5,789 bases of DNA, taken from positions 1 through 5,789 of the forward strand of contig QHSM01000228.1 in NCBI GenBank assembly GCA_003221595.1, given 5' to 3'. Below are positions 1 to 5,367 of the stretch, in pieces. The notes under the pieces were generated by a model. The model was not told where the DNA came from. It saw only the letters and a list, made by a program, of their open reading frames with translations, and made no database searches. Origin of the DNA: Candidatus Rokuibacteriota bacterium. Lineage in GTDB: Bacteria; Methylomirabilota; Methylomirabilia; Rokubacteriales; CSP1-6. Made by a program: the position numbers and the translations under genes. The stretch's first letter is position 1; every line of letters starts with the position of its first letter.

Positions 1-396
1 AGCCGGTCCGGCGACGCGGCGGTCGACCGTCTCCTGGCCACCGGCGTCGAGCAGATGAGTGCCCGGGAGGGCGAGCTCGCCGCGCAAACGTTCACCGAGG
101 TCATCCGTCGCCGGCCGGATTTCGCGGAGGGATGGAACAAGCGGGCGACGGTGTACTACCTCATGGGTGAGTACCAGAAATCGCTCGCCGACTGCGACGA
201 GGTCATGAAGCGCAACCCGTATCACTTCGGCGCGCTGAGCGGCTACGGAATGATCTACCTGCAGCTCGACCAGCCGGCGAAGGCGCTCGACTATTTCCAG
301 CGGGCGCTGCAGGTCAACCCGAACCTCGAATCGATCCACCAGACGGTCGAGATGCTCAAACCGCTGCTGATCCAGCGCCGAAAGGACACCATCTGA
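1..396 (+). CDS. Tetratricopeptide-repeat protein, C-terminal part (5' end outside window)
   Basis: The reading frame is open from the first base to the TGA at 394-396, so at least 131 residues of a longer protein are visible. An internal ATG at 55 is in frame but is not a convincing start, because the repeat pattern already runs through it. Three TPR-like helical pairs can be seen: roughly residues 9-42, 43-75 (EGWNKRATVYYLMGEYQKSL, ending in a Pro near the repeat boundary) and 77-110 (ALSGYGMIYLQLDQPAKALD). The WNKRAT and HFGALSG segments are typical of a family of small bacterial TPR proteins of about 180-200 residues, which suggests only 50-70 residues are missing. TPRs bind other proteins; no partner or enzymatic role can be read here. 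The stop codon shares its last A with the ATG of the next gene, so the two are probably translationally coupled. The C-terminal tail is basic (QRRKDTI). Confidence 0.85.
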   Translation, partial: SRSGDAAVDRLLATGVEQMSAREGELAAQTFTEVIRRRPDFAEGWNKRATVYYLMGEYQKSLADCDEVMKRNPYHFGALSGYGMIYLQLDQPAKALDYFQRALQVNPNLESIHQTVEMLKPLLIQRRKDTI

Positions 397-1073
397 TGAT
401 CGACGCCCTCAAGAAGATCTCGAGCCCCAGCGTGGCCAACGCGATCGAAACCTTCAACGTCCGCCCCCGCAACCAGGGCAACATGTCGTCCGAGATCCGG
501 ACTCTCTTCCCCGAGCTCGGGCCCCTGGTCGGCTATGCCGTGACCGCAGTAATCCGGGCCGAGCCGCAGCCCCTGGAGGGCCATCGCGCCACCACGTTCG
601 GATGGTGGGACTACGTCCTCTCGATCCCGGCGCCGCGCGTCATCGTCGTTCACGACCTCGACGAGCCGCGGGGCCAGGGCGCCCAGTGGGGCGAGGTGCA
701 AGCGAACATCCATCGCGCTCTCGGCTGCGCGGGCGTCATCACCGACGGCTCCGTCCGCGACCTGGACGAGGTGAAGTCGCTCGGCTTTCAGTTCGCCGCC
801 GCGCACATCTCGGTCTCTCACGCCTACGTGCACATGGTGGACTTCGGCTTGCCGATCAAGGTCGGCGGACTCTGGGTAAAGCCCGGCGACCTGATCCACG
901 CCGACCAGCACGGCGCCGTGACGATCCCGGCCGAGATCGCGGCCCGGATCCCGGAAGCCGTGGCCAAGGTCGAGGCCGACGAGCGGAAGATCATCTCGGT
1001 CTGCCAGTCGCCGACCTTCACGGCCGAGGCGCTCAAGCAGCTCTACAAGCAGATCCGGCCGGGCACGTACTAG
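396..1073 (+). CDS. RraA-family protein, 4-hydroxy-4-methyl-2-oxoglutarate aldolase/oxaloacetate decarboxylase-like
   Basis: This is a 225-residue protein of the RraA/HMG-aldolase fold. The visible signature is a Gly-Glu at residues 99-100, then GVITDGSVRD (113-122), in which Arg121 and Asp122 match the conserved substrate- and metal-binding Arg-Asp pair, and a late GDLIHADQHGAVTIP segment (164-178) typical of the family. Family members with this motif are divalent-metal class II aldolases that split 4-hydroxy-4-methyl-2-oxoglutarate or 4-carboxy-4-hydroxy-2-oxoadipate to pyruvate and often decarboxylate oxaloacetate. True RraA, the RNase E inhibitor, is about 160 residues, so this longer form is more likely an enzyme; the exact substrate is unknown. 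The protein has no signal peptide or membrane segment, so it is presumably cytosolic. The ATG at 396 overlaps the preceding TGA by one base and has AAAGGA 9 bases upstream. A hydrolase gene follows after 10 bases, suggesting one catabolic operon. Confidence 0.88.
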   Translation: MIDALKKISSPSVANAIETFNVRPRNQGNMSSEIRTLFPELGPLVGYAVTAVIRAEPQPLEGHRATTFGWWDYVLSIPAPRVIVVHDLDEPRGQGAQWGEVQANIHRALGCAGVITDGSVRDLDEVKSLGFQFAAAHISVSHAYVHMVDFGLPIKVGGLWVKPGDLIHADQHGAVTIPAEIAARIPEAVAKVEADERKIISVCQSPTFTAEALKQLYKQIRPGTY

Positions 1074-1083
1074 GCGGCACCCG

Positions 1084-1953
1084 ATGGCTGCCCACGCGGC
1101 GGGCGCGCCGACGCCCCGCCGTCACGTCGTGAAGTCCAACGGAGTCGGGCTCGCTGCCTACGAGTGGCCGGGCGGCGGGCCGGCGGTCATCGCGATCCAC
1201 GGGCTCACCTCCAACCACACCGCCTGGTACCCGATCGCCGACGTCCTCGCGGGTCGTCACCGGCTCATCGCCCACGACCTCCGGGGACGCGGCGACAGCG
1301 AGAAGCCGGACAAGGGCTACAGCCTGGCCGAGCACAGCGCGGACCTGCTCGGGCTCCTGGACCACTTCGGCCTCGAGCGAGCGATCGTCATGGGCCACTC
1401 GCTCGGGGCTCACATCGGGGTGCACTTCGCATCCCACCATGGCGATCGTGTGGCGAAGCTGGTCCTGGTCGACGGAGGACTGGACGTCCGGGCCGAGGTG
1501 TTCGACTCGATCGCGCCCTCCGTGAACCGGCTCGGCGTCGAGTTCCCCTCGGTGGAGATGTTCCTGGCGATCGTTCAGACGCTTCCGATGTTCGCCGGAC
1601 GCTGGAACGACCACCTGGCGCGCCACTTCACGTACGACGTCGAGCCGGGGCCCGGAGGCGGTGTGCGCTCGAAGGTCGCCCGGCACTCGATCGAGGAAGA
1701 GGTCACGAATCTGCAGCGCACGAGACTCTGGGCCTGGCATCATCGGATCGCGGCGCCGACGCTCCTCTTGCGAGCGCCCGACGGGCTCCTCACCGCCGAC
1801 GACTGCCTCATGACCCAGGAGGAAGCGGAGGCGATGGCTCACGCCATTCCGGACTGTCGCCTCGTCGTCGTGCCGGGGACGAACCACTACACGATTCTTC
1901 TGGGCGACCATCCCCTGGTGCGACGCGAGCTCGCGGCGTTTCTCGCGCCCTAG
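1084..1953 (+). CDS. Alpha/beta-fold hydrolase
   Basis: This 289-residue serine hydrolase has the full alpha/beta-hydrolase layout. The oxyanion-loop HG (residues 39-40, in IAIHGLTSNHTAW) is followed by HDLRGRGDSEKP (64-75). The nucleophile elbow is GHSLG, with Ser106 as nucleophile. LVLVDGG (127-132) follows strand 6, a likely acid is Asp233 in LLLRAPDGLL, and the catalytic His268 lies in PGTNHYT. A cap domain fits between about residues 135 and 215. The family includes esterases, C-C-bond (meta-cleavage product) hydrolases, epoxide hydrolases and dehalogenases; nothing here fixes which. No signal peptide is seen. The ATG at 1084 is 10 bases after the stop of the RraA-like gene, with only a weak GGCGGC upstream, so expression probably relies on coupling to that gene. 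A role in degrading a carboxylic ester or ring-cleavage product that feeds the aldolase is inference. Confidence 0.9.
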   Translation: MAAHAAGAPTPRRHVVKSNGVGLAAYEWPGGGPAVIAIHGLTSNHTAWYPIADVLAGRHRLIAHDLRGRGDSEKPDKGYSLAEHSADLLGLLDHFGLERAIVMGHSLGAHIGVHFASHHGDRVAKLVLVDGGLDVRAEVFDSIAPSVNRLGVEFPSVEMFLAIVQTLPMFAGRWNDHLARHFTYDVEPGPGGGVRSKVARHSIEEEVTNLQRTRLWAWHHRIAAPTLLLRAPDGLLTADDCLMTQEEAEAMAHAIPDCRLVVVPGTNHYTILLGDHPLVRRELAAFLAP

Positions 1954-1979
1954 CGGGCGCGGCGTGCCGGCGGTATGCC
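1944..1979 (+). terminator. Two tandem GC-rich hairpins at the end of the hydrolase gene
   Basis: CGCGCCC-TAGC-GGGCGCG (1944-1961) is a perfect 7-bp inverted repeat centred on the hydrolase stop codon. It is followed at once by GGCGTGCC-GGC-GGTATGCC (1961-1979), which forms 8 pairs in plus-strand RNA when two G-U pairs are counted. On the minus strand those two would be A-C mismatches, so the second hairpin is directional and fits the end of the plus-strand transcript. No U-tract follows, so this could be a non-canonical terminator or an RNA 3'-end stabiliser rather than a classical intrinsic terminator. Confidence 0.4.
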
Positions 1980-2058
1980 AATCACTGCCGGGGGTGTTGA
2001 CCGACGATCACGCGGCGATGCTGACTTTTCTCCGAAATCGCGCGGGAAGGTAAGCGCT

Positions 2059-2088
2059 GTTCCTCGGGAGGCATCCCGAGAACTCGGG
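2059..2088. repeat. Overlapping inverted repeats CTCGGG/CCCGAG/CTCGGG
   Basis: CTCGGGA (2063-2069), TCCCGAG (2074-2080) and CTCGGG (2083-2088) lie in a row. The middle arm can pair with the left one (7 bp, GGCA loop, extended by GTT/AAC around one bulged C) or with the right one (5 bp with a GAAC tetraloop). The two folds exclude each other. The site lies between the converging hydrolase gene and the small minus-strand gene. It could be a bidirectional gene-end structure; there is no U-tract on either side. Confidence 0.35.
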
Positions 2089-2173
2089 CAGATGACGCGG
2101 GCCGACAAAAAGGGACGCGCCGCCGAGTGCCGTGGCCTCAGCGTGCGCCCTTCAGAGAAGAGCCAAGAGCCTG

Positions 2174-2461
2174 CTACGCCCCGTTACCGTTGCCGTGACC
2201 GTTCGAATGGCTCGCCGAGAGCGGCATACGGAGCCGGCGCACGAGCTCGTAAAGAGCGCTCTTGCCGCCCTGATAGCCGACCTCACGCGCGCGTCGAAGC
2301 ACATCAGCCCCTGACAGCGCAGGCGTTTCACGCAGCCACGCCTCGATCTGGGGCGCGAACGGAGCTACCGTCGATGGCCGCCCGACACCCCGGTGCTGAA
2401 GCCACGGGCGAGGCGTCCCCCCGTTTACCGAGCCGTTGACCTCCGTTCCATTGACCGCCAT
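2174..2461 (-). CDS. Small orphan helix-turn-helix protein resembling a segment of IS21-type (IstA) transposase, with Asn-Gly-rich tails
   Basis: The product has 95 residues from the ATG at 2461-2459, chosen because GGAGGG lies 7 bases upstream; in-frame ATGs further upstream (2476, 2524) lack such a site and fall in the leader hairpin or before it. The middle (about residues 25-79) has the pattern GRPS...PF..QIEAWL...PALSGADVLRRAREVGYQGGKSALYELVRRLR, which resembles the second DNA-binding helical segment of IS21-family IstA transposases. The first HTH and the DDE catalytic domain of IstA are both absent, and I see no decayed remains of them downstream. Instead the N-terminus has three VNG units (VNGTEVNGSVNGG) and the C-terminus ends SNGHGNGNGA. 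By hand count 25 of 95 codons end in A or T, against 16 of 225 in the RraA-like gene, pointing to a different origin. It may be a transposase remnant or a small protein recruited for DNA binding; the function is unknown. Confidence 0.65.
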   Translation of the reverse strand: MAVNGTEVNGSVNGGTPRPWLQHRGVGRPSTVAPFAPQIEAWLRETPALSGADVLRRAREVGYQGGKSALYELVRRLRMPLSASHSNGHGNGNGA

Positions 2462-2466
2462 ATGTA

Positions 2467-2513
2467 AGCCCTCCATGGCATACCGGAAAGAGCAAATCCG
2501 GTACCGAAAGGCT
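2467..2513 (-). promoter_or_regulatory. Leader hairpin that buries the Shine-Dalgarno sequence of the small HTH gene
   Basis: Read as minus-strand RNA, AGCCUUUC (2513-2506) can pair along its whole length with GGAGGGCU (2474-2467), which contains the Shine-Dalgarno sequence of the gene starting at 2461. Inside this, GG (2505-2504) pairs with CC (2478-2477), and UACCGGA (2503-2497) pairs perfectly with UCCGGUA (2487-2481) around a 9-base loop. The total is about 17 pairs with two small 2-base bulges on the 3' side. Two of the outer pairs are G-U and would be lost in plus-strand RNA, so the fold favours the sense transcript of this gene. Such a structure would be expected to hold back translation until it opens. 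What would open it (ligand, protein, heat, an upstream ribosome) is unknown, and chance is not excluded. Confidence 0.45.
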
Positions 2514-2534
2514 CGATGTGGCATTCATTGTTGA

Positions 2535-2540
2535 ATTACA
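2535..2540 (-). promoter_or_regulatory. Possible -10 box for the small HTH gene
   Basis: TGTAAT on the minus strand matches five of six bases of TATAAT and lies in the most AT-rich patch of the window (about 2521-2557). Transcription from here would start near 2528 and give a leader of roughly 65 bases that contains the whole hairpin at 2513-2467. No -35-like hexamer is found at 15-19 bases spacing, so the call is weak. Confidence 0.22.
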
Positions 2541-2569
2541 GATACTTACGATGTTAGAGGGCGTGGGCC

Positions 2570-2590
2570 CCTGGTGAGTTATTGACCAGG
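2570..2590. repeat. Perfect 6-bp inverted repeat CCTGGT-9-ACCAGG
   Basis: CCTGGT (2570-2575) and ACCAGG (2585-2590) enclose a 9-base spacer. The site lies between the end of the citramalate synthase gene and the start of the small HTH gene, both on the minus strand. It could be a second part of the gene-end structure of the synthase operon, or an operator for the small gene, since it is 30-55 bases upstream of that gene's possible -10 box. Nothing in the sequence decides between these. Confidence 0.3.
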
Positions 2591-2620
2591 TAGATCACTC
2601 TCGATCCAGCCACTGATTGA

Positions 2621-2642
2621 CCGACGGGGCGGCCCCCGCCGG
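2621..2642 (-). terminator. GC-rich hairpin just after the citramalate synthase stop codon
   Basis: In minus-strand RNA CCGGCGGGG (2642-2634) pairs over 9 positions with CCCCGUCGG (2629-2621) around a GCCG tetraloop, including one G-U pair that would not form in the opposite strand. It begins 7 bases after the TGA at 2651-2649, which is the usual place for a terminator stem. The bases that follow (UCAAUCAGU) are not a U-tract, so this may end transcription poorly by itself or mainly protect the 3' end of the operon mRNA. Confidence 0.45.
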
Positions 2643-2648
2643 GCCTTG

Positions 2649-4115
2649 TCAAGCCCGGGAAGACTCGTCGCGGCGCAGCTTGTACTCGACCGAGTCCACC
2701 AGAGCCTGCCAGGAGGCCTCGATGATGTTGTCGGCCACGCCGACCGTGCCCCAGGTCTCGTCGCCGTCCCCCGAGGTGATGAGCACGCGCGTCTTGGCCG
2801 CCGTGCCCTTGGCCTCCTCGAGGATGCGCACCTTGTAGTCGAGGAGCTGCATGCTGCGGAGGTTCGGATAGAACTCTTCCAGGGCCTTGCGCAGAGCGTG
2901 GTCGAGGGCGTTGACGGGACCGTTGCCCGACGCGGCCGTGTGCTCCAGGATCCCCTTCACCCGCACTCTCACGGTCGCCTCGGCCACCGGCTCCCGTTCC
3001 GAATTCTGCTCCTCGACGATGACCCGGTACGCCTCGAGCGCGAAGTAGGGCCGATGGCGTCCGAGGGCGCGCTCCATCAGGAGCTCGAACGACGCCTCGG
3101 CGCCCTCGAACTGGAATCCCTGGTCCTCGAGCGTCTTGAGCTGCTCGAGGATCCGGCGCGAGTCCGGGGTGTCGTGGTCGAGGTCGATCCCGTATTCCCG
3201 CGCCTTCCAGAGAATGTTCGACTTGCCCGCCAGCTCCGACACGAGCACCCGCCGGCGGTTGCCCACCGACTCCGGGTCGACGTGCTCGTACGTCTCCGGG
3301 TGCTTGAGGACGGCCGACACGTGCATGCCACCCTTGTGGGCGAACGCCGAGTCGCCGACGTACGGCTGCGAGGTCGACACGAGGTTCGCGTTGCCACACC
3401 GCTCGCCGAAGCCGTTGAACGTGCCCTGCACCTGGCCGACGCCTTCGGCGACCGCCGCGAGCGAGTTCGCCACGGCGCACTCGGCGTCGTTGTGCACGTG
3501 GATGCCGATCGGCGCCCGCACGTGCGATTTGACGGCCCTGATCATCTCGACGAGCTCGACCGGCAGCGTACCGCCGTTGGTGTCGCACAGGACCAGCCAG
3601 CTGGCGCCCGCCGCCTCGGCGGCCTTCAGGGTGGCCAGCGCGTAGTCGCGGTTGGCGCGGAAACCGTCGAAGAAGTGCTCGGCGTCGAAGAGCACTTCCT
3701 GCATCCGCGGCCGGAGAAACGCGATCGTGTCATCGATCATCGCGAGGTTCTCGGCCAGCGTCGTGCCGAGGGCCTCGGTGACGTGAAAGTCCCACGACTT
3801 GCCGACGATCGTCGCCACCGGCGCGCCGGCGTCCAGGAGCGCCCGCATGTTGGCGTCCGACTCGGCGACGCCGCCGGCGCGGCGGGTCATGCTGAACGCG
3901 GCGAGCTTGGCGTGCTTGAGCGAGACGTCCTGCATGCGCGCGAAGAAGCGCAAATCTTTTGGATTCGAGCCCGGCCACCCGCCCTCGATGTAGTGGATCC
4001 CGAGCGCGTCGAGCCGGGTCGCGAGCCGGACCTTGTCTTCCATGGAGAACGACACCCCTTCGCCCTGGGTGCCGTCGCGGAGCGTGGTGTCGTAGATCTT
4101 GATCAGGCGGCGCAT
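2649..4115 (-). CDS. cimA: (R)-citramalate synthase with an apparent internal in-frame deletion
   Basis: CimA condenses pyruvate and acetyl-CoA to (R)-citramalate, the entry step of threonine-independent isoleucine synthesis. The HMGL-like TIM barrel is clear: IYDTTLRDGTQGEG (7-20, with catalytic Arg13 and metal ligand Asp14), YIEGGWPGSNPKD (42-54), LCDTNGGTLP (176-185), the metal-binding HVHND (206-210) and NGFGERCGNANL (234-245). The later subdomain motif AFAHKGGMHVSAV (257-269) with TYEHVDP, RRVLVSELAGKSNI (288-301), and the C-terminal regulatory domain ending near TWGTVGVADNIIEASW are all present. Between Ser247 and Gln250 the family normally has about 40 residues (SIIPNL...LKMG...LTEVSR...ELAN), which are missing; the total of 488 residues against roughly 525-535 for the family fits this. 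The ATG at 4115 has GGGGG about 8 bases upstream. The gene follows the CoA-transferase gene after 55 bases. Identity is firm; full activity is doubtful. Confidence 0.92.
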   Translation of the reverse strand: MRRLIKIYDTTLRDGTQGEGVSFSMEDKVRLATRLDALGIHYIEGGWPGSNPKDLRFFARMQDVSLKHAKLAAFSMTRRAGGVAESDANMRALLDAGAPVATIVGKSWDFHVTEALGTTLAENLAMIDDTIAFLRPRMQEVLFDAEHFFDGFRANRDYALATLKAAEAAGASWLVLCDTNGGTLPVELVEMIRAVKSHVRAPIGIHVHNDAECAVANSLAAVAEGVGQVQGTFNGFGERCGNANLVSTSQPYVGDSAFAHKGGMHVSAVLKHPETYEHVDPESVGNRRRVLVSELAGKSNILWKAREYGIDLDHDTPDSRRILEQLKTLEDQGFQFEGAEASFELLMERALGRHRPYFALEAYRVIVEEQNSEREPVAEATVRVRVKGILEHTAASGNGPVNALDHALRKALEEFYPNLRSMQLLDYKVRILEEAKGTAAKTRVLITSGDGDETWGTVGVADNIIEASWQALVDSVEYKLRRDESSRA

Positions 4116-4170
4116 CGGAATGCCCCCGATGATGCGCCCGCGCGCGAGGCAGTGTCAAGAATCGCGCGGG

Positions 4171-5367
4171 TCAGACTACCCCTTGCGCGCGCAGACGCGC
4201 GATCGCGGGCTTGCCGAGTCCGACGAGGCGGCGGAGGACCGTGTCGGTGTGCTGCCCGATCAGCGGCGGCGCCGTTGCGGCCTTTCCGGGCGTCGCGTGC
4301 AGGCGAACCGGCACGCCCATCACCGTCACCTTGCGCGCGCGGGGGTGCGGCAGCGTCACGATCATGCCCCGCGCCTTCAGGTGCTCGCTCTCGCACACCT
4401 CGGCCCCCGACTTGATGAGCCCCGCCGGGATGCCGACCGCCTCGAACTGCTTGACCCAGTCGGCGGCCGCCCGCGTGCCGAGGATCTCGTTCAGGAGCGG
4501 AACGAGCGTCGCACGGCTCTGCACTCGCTTGGCCTCGGTGCCGAAGCGCGGGTCCTGCGCGAGCTCGGGACGTCCGAGCGCGCCGCAGCACTTGATCCAC
4601 AGCGAGTTGTTGGCGACGCCGAGCACGACGAACGCGTCGGCCGCGCGGAACACCTCGTAGGGCACGATCGACGGATGCGCGTTCCCGCGGCGCGTCGGGC
4701 GCTGCCCCGTGCCGAAGTAGATCCCGGCTTGATAGGTGAGGAGCGCCGCCATGACGTCGAGCATCGAGATCTCGACCTTCTGGCCGCGGCGGGTGCGCGT
4801 TCGCGCGAGCAGCGCCAGGACGACGCCGTGGGCCGCGGACATGCCGGCGACGAGATCGCCCACCGAGTTGCCGACCTTCACCGGGGGGCCGTCCGAGAAG
4901 CCGGTGAGGTCCATCACGCCGGACTCGGCCTGGATGACGAGGTCGTAGCCCGCCCGGTGCGCCTCGGGGCCCGACTCGCCGAAGCCGGAAACCGAACAGT
5001 ACACGAGCCGCGGGTTCAGCCGGGCGAGCGCCTTGTATCCGAAGCCGAGCTTGTCCATCGTTCCCGGCCGGAAGTTCTCGAGGAGCACGTCGCTCTTGCG
5101 CGCGAGCGCCTGAAAGATCTTGCGTCCCTCGGGCGCCTTGAGGTTCAGGGTGACGCTCTGCTTGTTGCGGTTGACCGACATGAAGTACGTCGACTCACCC
5201 TCGACGAACGGCGGCCAGCTGCGGGTGTCGTCGCCCTTGCCGGGCTCCTCGACCTTGATGACCTCGGCGCCCATGTCGCCGAGCATCATCGCGCAGAAGG
5301 GACCGGCGAGAACACGGGTGAGGTCGAGAACGCGGATCCCCGCGAGCGGCGCCTTACTCTTCGTCAC
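4171..5367 (-). CDS. CaiB/BaiF-family (class III) CoA-transferase
   Basis: These enzymes move CoA between carboxylic acids through an aspartyl-CoA intermediate. The 398-residue length matches the family (about 390-410). Visible motifs are PLAGIRVLDLTRVLAGPFC (7-25), MMLGDMGAEVIKVEEPGKGD (27-46), NRNKQSVTLNLK (67-78), DVLLENFRPGTMDKLGFGY (93-111), YCSVSGFGESGP (123-134) and GYDLVIQAESGVMDLTG (140-156), where Asp142 aligns with the catalytic aspartate of formyl-CoA transferase. A conserved VGNSVGDLVAGM (165-176) follows. The start is the GTG at 5367-5365: GGAGAGG lies 8 bases upstream and the family's N-terminal PLAG motif begins six residues later. The frame stays open upstream to an ATG at 5577, but that stretch is out-of-frame reading of the preceding gene. 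The gene overlaps the DUF35 gene by 14 bases, implying coupled translation. Substrates (succinyl-, benzylsuccinyl-, carnitine- or mesaconyl-type acids) cannot be told from sequence. Confidence 0.93.
   Translation of the reverse strand: MTKSKAPLAGIRVLDLTRVLAGPFCAMMLGDMGAEVIKVEEPGKGDDTRSWPPFVEGESTYFMSVNRNKQSVTLNLKAPEGRKIFQALARKSDVLLENFRPGTMDKLGFGYKALARLNPRLVYCSVSGFGESGPEAHRAGYDLVIQAESGVMDLTGFSDGPPVKVGNSVGDLVAGMSAAHGVVLALLARTRTRRGQKVEISMLDVMAALLTYQAGIYFGTGQRPTRRGNAHPSIVPYEVFRAADAFVVLGVANNSLWIKCCGALGRPELAQDPRFGTEAKRVQSRATLVPLLNEILGTRAAADWVKQFEAVGIPAGLIKSGAEVCESEHLKARGMIVTLPHPRARKVTVMGVPVRLHATPGKAATAPPLIGQHTDTVLRRLVGLGKPAIARLRAQGVV

Noticed and set aside
291..911. Minus-strand frame of 206 codons opposite the TPR and RraA-like genes
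   Set aside because: It lies opposite two conserved coding regions, has no family similarity and no plausible start context.
1975..2439. Plus-strand frame of 154 codons through the intergenic region
   Set aside because: It has no recognisable domain, is Arg/Ser/Pro-rich, starts inside a hairpin at the hydrolase gene end without a ribosome-binding site, and runs opposite the small HTH gene.
2521..2540. TGTAATTCAACAATGAATGC (minus strand) as the left terminus of an IS21-type element
   Set aside because: IS21-type ends often begin with TGT and lie some tens of bases before istA, but I find no matching inverted end on the other side of the small gene and no target duplication, so the resemblance is too weak to call.
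4129..4158. TTGACA (4158-4153) with CATCAT 18 bases further on as a promoter for cimA
   Set aside because: The start site would fall about 7 bases before the ATG and leave out the GGGGG ribosome-binding site, and the -10 match is only four of six. Read-through from the overlapping upstream genes is simpler.
2646..4415. Very long plus-strand open frame (589 codons) opposite cimA and the end of the CoA-transferase gene
   Set aside because: The translation is rich in Arg, Val, Asp and His with no recognisable domain, and it mirrors the codon pattern of the conserved minus-strand genes. High G+C makes such antisense frames common.
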